A stretch of 64,000 nucleotides of DNA, taken from NCBI GenBank assembly GCA_012514315.1, contig JAAZAN010000023.1, positions 1 to 64,000 of the forward strand, given 5' to 3'. Below are positions 55,419 through 64,000 of this stretch, piece after piece (the first letter of the stretch is position 1; every line of letters starts with the position of its first letter). The notes beneath the pieces were generated by a model, which saw nothing but the letters and a program-made list of their open reading frames with translations, was not told the origin of the DNA and ran no database searches. A program made the position numbers and the translations under genes. This DNA comes from Chloroflexota bacterium. GTDB taxonomy: Bacteria; Chloroflexota; Anaerolineae; B4-G1.

Positions 55419-56603
55419 GTGCAGACACACAAGCGGGTCCATCACGGTTACGCTGAGTTCAGTGGAGTGTGGGGCGAGAATGCGCAACTGGCATGGGATA
55501 CGCTTGAGTATCGCCCGACCCGTGGGATACCGTTCCGAACGATGACGATCGTGGAGCGTGGTCTGCTGGAGAGGCTGGCCGGCTGCGAACGGGGGGCCTA
55601 CTGCGAGAACCCCGAACGTGTCTGCCTGGAGATGCAGCGTCACAGTGGCGCATGCTGCAACGATCAGTGGATCCCGGCAGACCCGCTGCAGATCGGAGAG
55701 CACGAGGGCGCGCGGGAAGCAGGACGGGATTCAGTGATGGCGCGTGGACCCGTTGTGATAGATGGCATAGTGATTGATGGGCCGGAAGCCGTCGCGGAGC
55801 ACGTGGAGCGCTTCGATGTCCCCCGGCGGATTCGGGACGGGCATCGGCCGACGGATGAGGATGTTGCAGTTCGTCGCCTGATCGCCCAGGAGGTGGAGAC
55901 TCAGCGATTGTTTGGATGCAACGTCCTGAAGTTACCACACCGTGGTTTCCAGCAGTTCCCTCGCTTGGATTTCGCCACGTATGGCTGCTGCAACTACTCC
56001 CGGGCCCTTGCGCTCTTTCCAGATGTGATCGAACGGACCTTCGCGCTTCAGGCCGATGCCGCGGTCGTGCATAACCGCATTGCGGCACGCGCCATTGTCG
56101 AGGGCGGCCTGCCCAAAGTGCTGCGACTGGATTGTGACGCGCCTGCCCCAGACTGCATACTGGCCAATCTGGCCGTTCTGGATCGGATTTGGTTCCCACA
56201 CTTCGCCCGAGCTGTTCAGCCGTTCGTCGATGCTGGCGTCCGACTGCTGTGGCACTGCGATGGCGGTTTGAGCGGCGTGGCGCCGAGGTTGATCGAAGCA
56301 GGCGTGGGGGGCTTTCACGGCTTCACGGTTGAGCACAGCACGGACTACGAGGCTACCTGTCGGATGACCGATCGGAACGGCGACTTGCTGATGATCTGGG
56401 CCGGGGTCTCGGTGGTTCGGACGCTCCGTCTGGGAAAGCAGTCTGACGTAGTGCACGAGCTGAGATGGCTTGTGGAGAACGGTCCTCCGGTCGGACTGTT
56501 TCTGGGCGCGAGTGGCCCGATCGCTGCTGGAGTCAATTGGGATAACGTGAAGACGTTAGTCGAGGGCCTCAGTCACTATCGAGAGCACGGCCGGTTCGGT
56601 TGA
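55419..56603 (+). CDS. Uroporphyrinogen decarboxylase (URO-D) superfamily protein
   Basis: Overall URO-D/MtaA-like pattern: GVRLLWHCDGGLSGVAPRLIEAGVGGFHGFTVE, LMIWAGVSVVRTLRLG. Confidence 0.7.
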   Translation: MQTHKRVHHGYAEFSGVWGENAQLAWDTLEYRPTRGIPFRTMTIVERGLLERLAGCERGAYCENPERVCLEMQRHSGACCNDQWIPADPLQIGEHEGAREAGRDSVMARGPVVIDGIVIDGPEAVAEHVERFDVPRRIRDGHRPTDEDVAVRRLIAQEVETQRLFGCNVLKLPHRGFQQFPRLDFATYGCCNYSRALALFPDVIERTFALQADAAVVHNRIAARAIVEGGLPKVLRLDCDAPAPDCILANLAVLDRIWFPHFARAVQPFVDAGVRLLWHCDGGLSGVAPRLIEAGVGGFHGFTVEHSTDYEATCRMTDRNGDLLMIWAGVSVVRTLRLGKQSDVVHELRWLVENGPPVGLFLGASGPIAAGVNWDNVKTLVEGLSHYREHGRFG

Positions 56604-56714
56604 GGACACAGCCTGGCGACTATTGGACTGTCATGGCGCCTCACCACAGCACCGTGACCCATTCTACCGCCCGGTGTCTGGATTGGACGCTGGGCCCCGA
56701 GGAGGCGTAGTTCT

Positions 56715-57887
56715 ATGTTGCGTTTGGGTGTGGTTGGCTATGGACGACGTATCGGCTCGCTGATAGAGGGTCCGTTTCGTGCGGTGGAGCCGGAGCTTCG
56801 AGTGGTCGGGGTGGTTGATCCGGATGAAGAAGGGGCCCGAGCCCGCCTGGCGACGTGCGATCGGGAGGCGGTGTTCTACGAGAGCCTCAGCGATATGGTG
56901 CAGCGTGGCCGCCTCGATGCTTTGGCGATCGGTACGCGCTGCAACTTGCATGCTCCGTACGCCATAGAGGCAGCGGCCTACGATCTGCCGCTCTTCCTGG
57001 AGAAGCCGGTCGCGATTTCGATGGACCAGGCTGTCGCGCTGGAGCGCGCGTTTGAGGGATCAGATTGCCCGGTCGTTGTCAGTTTCCCGCTGCGGGTGTC
57101 GCCTCTGTGCATGTTGGCACGCGACTATATTGCTGCAGATGCGGTCGGCGACCCGGTGCACGTGACTGCGGTCAACTATGTTCCGTATGGCACGGTCTAT
57201 TGGGAAGAGGACTACCGCGATTTCGCGATCACACAAGGGCTGTTTCTGCAGAAAGCCACCCACGATCTCGATTACTTGATGTTCCTGTTGGCGTCGCCGA
57301 TCGTGCGGGTTGCGGCCATGGCGTCTTGGGAGCGCGTGTTTGGGGGTGATCGACCGGCCGGGCTATTCTGTTCCGAGTGCGACGATGCGCAATCGTGTCT
57401 CGAGAGTCCTGAGAACCGGGCCCGTCACGGTACGGATGGTAGCCGCGAGGATCATCGCTGTGTTTTTGGCTCGGACTGTGGGTCCAGGTTGACTGGCACG
57501 AATGAGGATTGCTCCAGCGCGCTGCTGGAGTTTGCATCAGGCGCGCACGGCGTGTACACTCAGGTCTTCTACACCCGACGCGACGCGGCGGCGCGCGGCG
57601 CCACCGTCAGTGGATATCTGGGTACGGTCAGTTTCGATTGGTACACCAATGAACTGACTCGCGTGCGACACCACGCACCGTTTAGCGCCACCGAGCATGC
57701 TGGGGAAGGGGCCAGCCATTTTGGGGGCGATATCGAGCTGGCGCACGATTTCATCGGCCTGATACGGGGAACCCAGGAATCACGAACGCCGATCGATACG
57801 GGCCTCCGCAGTGTGTACGCCTGCCTCGCGGCCAAAGAGTCGGCCGAGCGAGGTCGTTTCGTGGCGGTTCGTCAGATTGGTACTTAG
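56715..57887 (+). CDS. Gfo/Idh/MocA family oxidoreductase with Cys-rich insertion
   Basis: LRLGVVGYGRRIGSLI, ALAIGTRCNLHAPYAIEAAAYDLPLFLEKPVAISMDQAV; insertion CSECDDAQSCLES...DHRCVFGSDCG. Confidence 0.9.
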   Translation: MLRLGVVGYGRRIGSLIEGPFRAVEPELRVVGVVDPDEEGARARLATCDREAVFYESLSDMVQRGRLDALAIGTRCNLHAPYAIEAAAYDLPLFLEKPVAISMDQAVALERAFEGSDCPVVVSFPLRVSPLCMLARDYIAADAVGDPVHVTAVNYVPYGTVYWEEDYRDFAITQGLFLQKATHDLDYLMFLLASPIVRVAAMASWERVFGGDRPAGLFCSECDDAQSCLESPENRARHGTDGSREDHRCVFGSDCGSRLTGTNEDCSSALLEFASGAHGVYTQVFYTRRDAAARGATVSGYLGTVSFDWYTNELTRVRHHAPFSATEHAGEGASHFGGDIELAHDFIGLIRGTQESRTPIDTGLRSVYACLAAKESAERGRFVAVRQIGT

Positions 57888-57893
57888 GTTCAC

Positions 57894-57922
57894 TTTACAT
57901 GCCCCTGGAACCGTGCTATACT
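57894..57922 (+). promoter_or_regulatory. Sigma70-like promoter TTTACA-N17-TATACT
   Basis: TTTACA 57894-57899, 17-nt spacer, TATACT 57917-57922; upstream of the 58-64 kb gene cluster. Confidence 0.65.
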
Positions 57923-58018
57923 GACCGTATTGTGACTCGTCTCCAGACCTCACCGGAGGACCCTGATGGCGAATGGTGAGCAGGCGAAGCTGACAGTGCA
58001 GGGCATTAGGTCACCAAC

Positions 58019-58306
58019 ATGCTGACGCAGCGAGACGCTGGGGTGAACGACGGGCTCTGTGGGCCTAAAGCGTGGGTTGAGGCCTGGGCTGGCGATATCG
58101 AATCTGTTGGGCTCTCGACGCTGGCCGTTCCCCTGCTTGAGTTTGTGCGATCGTTCTCTGTTCTGGTGAGCCATGCGATGCTTCTGGTCCAACCGTTGCT
58201 AATCGGTATCGTGGATGACTCGGTACTACAACGCGTCATGGTCTTCCTGGATGCTCCAGAGCTGCAGGAACAGTTGATGTCCTGTCTGAAGGGAAAGGAG
58301 AGCTAG
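58019..58306 (+). CDS. Small hypothetical protein, first gene of membrane-protein cluster
   Basis: Position downstream of a good promoter and 6 nt before the next gene; hydrophobic central segment. Confidence 0.55.
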   Translation: MLTQRDAGVNDGLCGPKAWVEAWAGDIESVGLSTLAVPLLEFVRSFSVLVSHAMLLVQPLLIGIVDDSVLQRVMVFLDAPELQEQLMSCLKGKES

Positions 58307-58312
58307 CCGGCG

Positions 58313-59086
58313 ATGGGCAGTCTCAGCGGCCTGGATCCTGTTACCCTCAAGGCAGGCTTGTTGCTTGTCTTCAGTGCGGTTGTTCTCGTCGTGCTCCTGA
58401 TTCTCCGCGGACGCGGTCGACGTGCGGTCGAGATCCGGCCTCTGTCGGCATTCCGTGACTTGCAGGCCGACATGGGGGAGGCCGCAGAGAGCGGTGACAC
58501 GATCCACATTGCACTCGGGACCGGTGGGATCGACGGTCCTGAGGCTGTCATCTCCCTGGCCGGTTTCGAGGTCCTGGAGGCAGTGGCCGGGGATCTGGTA
58601 TCGTACTATACCCCGCCAGTCGTGACGGTGGGGGATCCGACACTCCTATTTCTGGCTCAGGACGTGATGCGCCGCGCCTACGAGCGCCGTGGACTGGCCG
58701 ATCTTTATGATCCTACGCGCGTGCGTTTCGTTGCACCGACTCCGTTGGCCTACGCGGCTGGCACGTCGCAGATTGTGGCCACGGACGATCTGACGGCCAG
58801 TGTGCTTGTCGGGGCGTTTGGGTCTGAAGTGTCGCTGATCGCCGATGCCGGCAGACGCCAGCGGCTGCCACATATGGCGGCGATGGCCACGGCGGATGCT
58901 GTTGGAGCGCTGTATCCCGTTGTGGCGGATATGGCGATTGGTGAGGAGATGTTCTCTGCTGGCGCACAGGTTACCGGCAGGAATCGATCTCTGGCCGGCC
59001 TGGCCGCCCAAGATGTGGTCCGAGTGGTTCTGGTTGCTGCTATTCTGTTGTCGGGGCTTAGTGCGTTCCTCAGGGGCGGCCTATGA
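58313..59086 (+). CDS. Membrane protein of unknown function (possibly DUF6754-like)
   Basis: TM helices at both ends flanking a conserved-looking soluble domain; ATGA overlap with the next gene. Confidence 0.7.
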   Translation: MGSLSGLDPVTLKAGLLLVFSAVVLVVLLILRGRGRRAVEIRPLSAFRDLQADMGEAAESGDTIHIALGTGGIDGPEAVISLAGFEVLEAVAGDLVSYYTPPVVTVGDPTLLFLAQDVMRRAYERRGLADLYDPTRVRFVAPTPLAYAAGTSQIVATDDLTASVLVGAFGSEVSLIADAGRRQRLPHMAAMATADAVGALYPVVADMAIGEEMFSAGAQVTGRNRSLAGLAAQDVVRVVLVAAILLSGLSAFLRGGL

Positions 59087-59709
59087 GTCTAGTCAGGAAA
59101 TGGGTACTCATATTCACGGCAACACTCACAGGTGGTTTGGTGTTGTTGGGGTATCTGCTGCCGGGGCAACGCACGCTGGTCCTTCTGCGGAGCACTCTGT
59201 TGGAGTGGGCTGTGGTCGTTGTAGCCTTCGCATTTCTGCTAGGCTTGGGCAACATCCTGCGTGTTCACGGGGCCCGGCTGGTTCGCGTCAGTCCCGGGTG
59301 GGTGTACAGCCTGATTCTCATCATCGCGGTTGCCGTCGGCCTGATCGTTGCGTTCGTTGGGGCTGAGGCGTCGCTTACTCAGTCTGTCTACACGATCGCG
59401 GCTAGGCCTCTGGGGGCTTCGATGGCTGCCCTGTTGCTGTTCACGCTGGTCGCGGCCGTCTTTCGTCTGTTCCGGGCGCGGCGAAGCTTCGATGCGGTCG
59501 TGTTCCTTATCGCCGTCCTACTGACGTTGGTTCTGAGCACACCGTTCATCGGATTGGGGCCGACGCTCCAGGGCCCGCGAGAGTTTCTGGTCCACGTGTT
59601 GGGTATGGCCGGAGTGCGCGGCCTGCTGATCGGAGTCGCATTGGGTACTCTCATCAGCGCCCTGCGTGTGCTACTTGTCGGTGATTGGCCTCACAGCGAG
59701 GCGTCATGA
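59083..59709 (+). CDS. Polytopic membrane protein of unknown function
   Basis: Six or so hydrophobic segments; ATGA overlaps on both sides. Confidence 0.75.
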   Translation: MSLVRKWVLIFTATLTGGLVLLGYLLPGQRTLVLLRSTLLEWAVVVVAFAFLLGLGNILRVHGARLVRVSPGWVYSLILIIAVAVGLIVAFVGAEASLTQSVYTIAARPLGASMAALLLFTLVAAVFRLFRARRSFDAVVFLIAVLLTLVLSTPFIGLGPTLQGPREFLVHVLGMAGVRGLLIGVALGTLISALRVLLVGDWPHSEAS

Positions 59710-62312
59710 GTACAGAACCTATCTCGTGTCCAAACTGCGGCAGTTCGAATAGGTTGGGAAGTCGCTTCTGCAGCGACTGTGGTTTGCCCTTGCCCACGTC
59801 GGGAGGTGTTCGGTGTCCGATGTGTGGAAGCTTGAACGCTGCGGAAAGCATCCAGTGCGACAACTGCGGGGCGCGCCTGGCGCCTCTGGATGCTAGCGTC
59901 AACCTGGGCGCCTCTGCGGCCCGAGCACTGTACAGTACCGGCATGACTGATCGGCTTGACCGCACGGAATCCAAGTCGAGTGACTTGGACGAGACGGACG
60001 GGTCGCCGAGCGTCGATGCTTCTATGACCGATCTCGACGATCTGGATGAGGATCTGGAGGCTGGCCGCGACGCGATGAGTGAGGACATGGACTGGTTGGC
60101 CAGCCTCAGGGTGTCGGTGGATGCAGACCCATTTGACGTCGATGATTCCGCTGATACGGAGACAGTGTTCGAACCGTTCGATTTCCCCGATTGGTTGGCT
60201 GGCGAAGGATCAGTGGCTGGCGCGATCTCCCCAGGTCCTGCTCCCAAAGGCGATGATGTCTTTCGAGACCTCGTCCCGGAGTCAGGCGAATTGCCTGGTT
60301 GGCTTGTAGATGCGATCCCGAGGAGGCGGGACGATGTTGAGTCGCCAGTTGTCGAGCCGCCCGCTATCGGTGCATCCGACCAGGATGTGTCTCGTGGCCC
60401 GTCGAAGATTCGCGATGTCGGCGAGACGCCTGCACCCGAGCAGGCTCCACATGGCGATGCTCCCGAATGGGATTACCAGCAGTTGGCGCCTGATGAGTTA
60501 GGCGGTGTAAATGTGGACGAGGCGCTGCCCGCTGTCCCCGAACCTGCACCGTTCGAGGCCTCAGTGCAGGACGAAGCGCTTCCGGCATGGTTGCGCATCT
60601 CTGGAGATGACACCGGTGGACTCGACGAGACGGAACCTGTATCTCGACTCGAGCCAGAGCCGGCGGAGAGCTCCGCGCACGTTCCGTCCGAGTTCGAATT
60701 CGACGGCGAGATCCCACAATGGTTGCGCGCGACCGTTGACGATGTGACTGAGCCGGAGGGGATTGCTCCCGCGGTTGAGCGCGTGCCAGAGCCGCTGGAG
60801 AGCGAGGAAGGTGTTCCTCCCGAGTTTGCCTTTGACAGCGAAGTCCCAGAATGGTTGCTTCAGCTCTCGATGGGCTCAGCCGATCAGCCATCGGAGCCCT
60901 CGCCGATGGCCGACGAGGAAGTGCTCGAAGGGCAACTGGTCGACGGGTCACCGATCTCCCTAACGGAGACGGTTTTCGAGCCTGCTGAAGCTGGCGAAGT
61001 GTCCCTTCTCGAGGAAGCGCCTGCGGGTGGGGACCTAACCAGGATCGAAGCGGCCGAGGCGCCGGGGTGGATGAGTGGGCTCGCCACGGCGGAGCACGAG
61101 GAGCCCGAGGACGATTGGGCGACTGAGCCATCAGATGATGTGCTGCCCTGGACGGATCTCGCGCAGGAGCCCGAAGACGAAACGCCGGATATGCCTGTTG
61201 GAGAGTACGAGGTGTCGCCCCTGTCTGGTCTGGGAGAAGCGTGGGCTTGGGATGCTGGTGAGCTTGCGGCGGCTGAGATCCCAGACTGGTTGCAGAGTGT
61301 TCAGACCGTCTCGGAACCCGTCAGTACCGACCAGGATGACGGCGACGAGATGGCTGGCGGGGTACTGGAGGGGCTGAGGAGGATTCTGCCGCTGGCTTCG
61401 GTGATGGAAGTTCCAGGCATCGTCTCGAGCAGTACGACCAGCGGACCCTCCGAGGCGAGTATCGCCCGGGCTCAACTATTGCAGGGCCTGCTCACGCGTG
61501 AGCGTGAGGTCGCTCAGCCACGGGAGACTCCGTCGAGGGCAATGCGCCCGACTGAGCGTGTTGAGCGGGTCTTTGTCGCGTTGGTGCTGCTGATAGCGGT
61601 TCTCGGTGGTTTGATGCTGCCTGTGCTGCGGTACCCGACGCTCGGCCTGGCATGGATTCCGTCTGAAGATGCGTCGATAGACGCGGCCTTCGGCGCGATC
61701 TATCCGCTCGGAGCCGCTGATCAGGTGCTGATCGCCTTCGAGTATGGTCCAGCGGAGGCCGATGAGCTGGATCTGGTCGCCGAACCGATTCTGCGCCAGT
61801 TGGAGGGACAGGGCGTGCACGTTGTTGCCGTCAGCACCCATCCCGAGGGGATGGTGATGGCTTCCCGTCTTCTGAGCGCCATCCCTGCAGCGGTAGATGA
61901 CTGGTATCAGCTCGGCGGCTACCGCCCCGGCGCGATGACAGCTGTCGCACACCTATTGGGTGAGTGGGGCGACGATGCCGCGGCAGTGATTGTCATAGCG
62001 GGACAACCGGCAGGTGTTCGTGGGTGGGCTGAGCAAGTTGCTCTAGCGGGACTCGCGAAGCCAGTGATCGTTGGCCTAAGCGCTGCTATGGAGGCGGTGG
62101 CCAGCCCGTATCTGGATGAGGCAAGCGGTCAGATTACTGGCTCAGTGACGGGCCTCAGAGGGGCGGCCTACTACGAGAAGACACTTCTGGGCATAGATGG
62201 GCGCGCTGTCCGGCGCTTGCAGGCCATGACAGCAGGACAGATCGCGATTGTGGCGCTCATGGTCGTCGGCGCGTTGATTCACGCTGTGGGTGGTGTGCGG
62301 AGGAGAGGCTAG
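59706..62312 (+). CDS. Double zinc-ribbon protein with long acidic PxWL-repeat region and C-terminal membrane-anchored domain
   Basis: CPNCGSSNRLGSRFCSDCGLP and CPMCGSLNAAESIQCDNCGARL; repeated PxWL motifs; C-terminal TM helices. Confidence 0.85.
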   Translation: MSTEPISCPNCGSSNRLGSRFCSDCGLPLPTSGGVRCPMCGSLNAAESIQCDNCGARLAPLDASVNLGASAARALYSTGMTDRLDRTESKSSDLDETDGSPSVDASMTDLDDLDEDLEAGRDAMSEDMDWLASLRVSVDADPFDVDDSADTETVFEPFDFPDWLAGEGSVAGAISPGPAPKGDDVFRDLVPESGELPGWLVDAIPRRRDDVESPVVEPPAIGASDQDVSRGPSKIRDVGETPAPEQAPHGDAPEWDYQQLAPDELGGVNVDEALPAVPEPAPFEASVQDEALPAWLRISGDDTGGLDETEPVSRLEPEPAESSAHVPSEFEFDGEIPQWLRATVDDVTEPEGIAPAVERVPEPLESEEGVPPEFAFDSEVPEWLLQLSMGSADQPSEPSPMADEEVLEGQLVDGSPISLTETVFEPAEAGEVSLLEEAPAGGDLTRIEAAEAPGWMSGLATAEHEEPEDDWATEPSDDVLPWTDLAQEPEDETPDMPVGEYEVSPLSGLGEAWAWDAGELAAAEIPDWLQSVQTVSEPVSTDQDDGDEMAGGVLEGLRRILPLASVMEVPGIVSSSTTSGPSEASIARAQLLQGLLTREREVAQPRETPSRAMRPTERVERVFVALVLLIAVLGGLMLPVLRYPTLGLAWIPSEDASIDAAFGAIYPLGAADQVLIAFEYGPAEADELDLVAEPILRQLEGQGVHVVAVSTHPEGMVMASRLLSAIPAAVDDWYQLGGYRPGAMTAVAHLLGEWGDDAAAVIVIAGQPAGVRGWAEQVALAGLAKPVIVGLSAAMEAVASPYLDEASGQITGSVTGLRGAAYYEKTLLGIDGRAVRRLQAMTAGQIAIVALMVVGALIHAVGGVRRRG

Positions 62313-62314
62313 CG

Positions 62315-62983
62315 ATGCTCGGTCCCGAGTTGGTCGGTTCCATTATCGGCGGTGTGCTCACGCTGATGGTTCTGAGCTATCTGCTGGGCGACAATCCGCT
62401 TTATCGAGCGGCCATGCACTTGTTCGTTGGCCTGGCGACCGGTTACGCCTTGGGGTTCGCTGTCAAGGAGGTCCTGGTTGACCGGGTGGCTCCATCGTTG
62501 TCTGCGGGGGACTTCTCGATGGCGGTTCCTGTGGTGCTTGGACTGCTGCTGACTGTCAAAGTTCTCACACGCCATTCACCGGTGGGCGGTATCGCTCTAG
62601 CCTTTCTGGTCGGTACGGGTACTGCGGTGGCCCTGGGCGGAGCGCTGATCGGCACCCTGATCCCTCAAATAGAGGCTACAGGAGCTGCGTTTGTACCCGA
62701 GTCGCGTGACTTGCTGGGCGTGGGACGTTCAGCATGTGTGGTGGTTGGCACCGTATGCGCGCTGATGGCCTTCAACTTCACGGGCATAACCGCGAGGGGC
62801 GGATTGTTGGGGGTCTGGAGACGGCTCCTGACGATTATTGCAGGAGCTGGTAGGTTGTTCCTGGTCGTTGGCTTTGGGGTGGCGTACGCTGGTGCATTGG
62901 TCACGGCGCTTACAATGTTCGTGGGACGTGTAGATGCTCTGGTGGAGATGGTCGTGCGCATTGTGAATCTGTTCGGCTTCTAG
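62315..62983 (+). CDS. Polytopic membrane protein of unknown function
   Basis: Multiple hydrophobic helices; follows the previous stop by 2 nt. Confidence 0.75.
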   Translation: MLGPELVGSIIGGVLTLMVLSYLLGDNPLYRAAMHLFVGLATGYALGFAVKEVLVDRVAPSLSAGDFSMAVPVVLGLLLTVKVLTRHSPVGGIALAFLVGTGTAVALGGALIGTLIPQIEATGAAFVPESRDLLGVGRSACVVVGTVCALMAFNFTGITARGGLLGVWRRLLTIIAGAGRLFLVVGFGVAYAGALVTALTMFVGRVDALVEMVVRIVNLFGF

Positions 62984-62998
62984 CAGCAAGGGGCATAG

Positions 62999-64000
62999 AT
63001 GACGGAAGAACAAGGCATTGGCCCAATCCTGTTAGCAGACTGTGGCACGCTGACAACTAAGGTGGTGCTGCTGGACCGCGTGGACGGCGAGTATCGGTTT
63101 GTCGCACGTGGTGAGTCGCCGACCACGGTCGAGCAGCCTTGGGCCGACATCGCTGCCGGGGTGCGGTCTGCGATCGAGCAGATCTCCGAGGTGACGGGAC
63201 GGACTCTTCTCGACGACAGCGGTGAGCTGATCACGCCCTCCAAGTCGGGAGATGTCGGGGTGGATGCCTTTGCCGCTACGGTCAGTGCAGCGCCTCCACT
63301 GCGCGTTGTGCTGGGAGGACTGGTTGGCGACCTGAGCGTGGCCAGCGCCCGGCGCGCGGCCGCGGGTACGTATTCACAGCTCGTGGCCGTGCTCTCATCC
63401 GATGGCAAACGTGGGTTGAGCGATCAGGAACGTGTGTCACTGATCCGCCAGGCCGGTCCGGATGTGGTGTGCGTGGTTGGGGGTATTGAGGGCGGTGCGG
63501 CGCGGCCGGTGCTCGATCTGGTGGAAGTAGCGACTTGGGCGATGTTGTTGCTTGAGAGTGAGCGGTTGCCCTGCATGCTCTACGCAGGCAACTCTCGGTT
63601 GCGGAAGAGGGTTGCCGAGCTGGTTGACGGACAATTTGAGTTGCGGGTCGCAGACAACGTGCGTCCTTCTGTCTCGCAGGAGACCCTGATCGGGGCGGAG
63701 ATCGAGCTGGACAGCTTGTATGTTCAGGATAAGTTGAGTGCGTTGCCCGGGATTGGAGCTGTCAGTGGCTGGAGCTCGGTGCCATTGATGCCGACAGCCC
63801 GGGCCTTCGGCCGGGTTGTTGAGTACCTGTGGCATCTGGGGGATCCGAAACACGGGGCTGTCGGGCTTGATCTGGGCGCGGGCAATCTGACACTCGCGAC
63901 AGTGTTTGATGGGGAATTGTCCTTGTGTGTGCGCAGTGACCTCGGAATCGCCTACTGCGGTGATTACTTGCTTGAGAGCAGAGGCTTTGACGCGATCTCC
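62999..64000 (+). CDS. MutL/GlmL-type ASKHA ATPase (3' truncated by window edge)
   Basis: Frame open from ATG 62999 to window end; ILLADCGTLTTKVVLLDRVDG and AVGLDLGAGNLTLATVFDG ASKHA-type motifs. Not in the ORF track because no stop is reached. Confidence 0.75.
   Translation, partial: MTEEQGIGPILLADCGTLTTKVVLLDRVDGEYRFVARGESPTTVEQPWADIAAGVRSAIEQISEVTGRTLLDDSGELITPSKSGDVGVDAFAATVSAAPPLRVVLGGLVGDLSVASARRAAAGTYSQLVAVLSSDGKRGLSDQERVSLIRQAGPDVVCVVGGIEGGAARPVLDLVEVATWAMLLLESERLPCMLYAGNSRLRKRVAELVDGQFELRVADNVRPSVSQETLIGAEIELDSLYVQDKLSALPGIGAVSGWSSVPLMPTARAFGRVVEYLWHLGDPKHGAVGLDLGAGNLTLATVFDGELSLCVRSDLGIAYCGDYLLESRGFDAIS

Noticed and set aside
60364-61131. 255-aa minus-strand ORF rich in Arg/Pro/Ala
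   Set aside because: Antisense of the acidic PxWL-repeat region; composition is a by-product of its Glu/Asp codons
62999-64000. MutL as DNA mismatch-repair protein
   Set aside because: Sequence has ASKHA-type phosphate-binding motifs, not GHKL motifs; resembles glutamate mutase accessory MutL/GlmL

Overview
The window is a GC-rich, gene-dense bacterial chromosome segment. Gene content (V4R protein, DUF4388/MglA-type GTPase, MutL/GlmL-type ATPase, numerous GAF/PAS kinases) suggests Chloroflexota, probably Anaerolineae; this is inference. About 48 coding regions can be supported. Housekeeping genes include hisS, nadK, recN, an sbcC-like gene, proC, rocD, thpR, arfB and cysE. The most interesting locus is a minus-strand, tightly coupled operon at about 37.9-27.9 kb. 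It encodes, in transcription order: a small HTH regulator, an MFS transporter, a GNAT protein, an ABC ATPase, an FtsX-type permease, a GT87-like membrane glycosyltransferase, an ICMT-like membrane methyltransferase, a homologue of the Mycobacterium tuberculosis tuberculosinol synthase Rv3378c, and a class II diterpene cyclase like Rv3377c with a DGDTTS motif. I interpret it as a diterpenoid production, tailoring and export operon of the tuberculosinol/kolavelool type with an apparently larger accessory set. Other notable items: an Amt-fold protein that appears to lack both twin-His pore residues, a CysE-DUF59 fusion, a four-repeat lipoprotein, a zinc-ribbon membrane protein with a repeated PxWL motif array inside an uncharacterised membrane-protein/ASKHA-ATPase cluster, and a frameshifted gene remnant. 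No tRNA, rRNA, CRISPR array or transposase was recognised. Homology statements come from recalled family signatures, not database searches.
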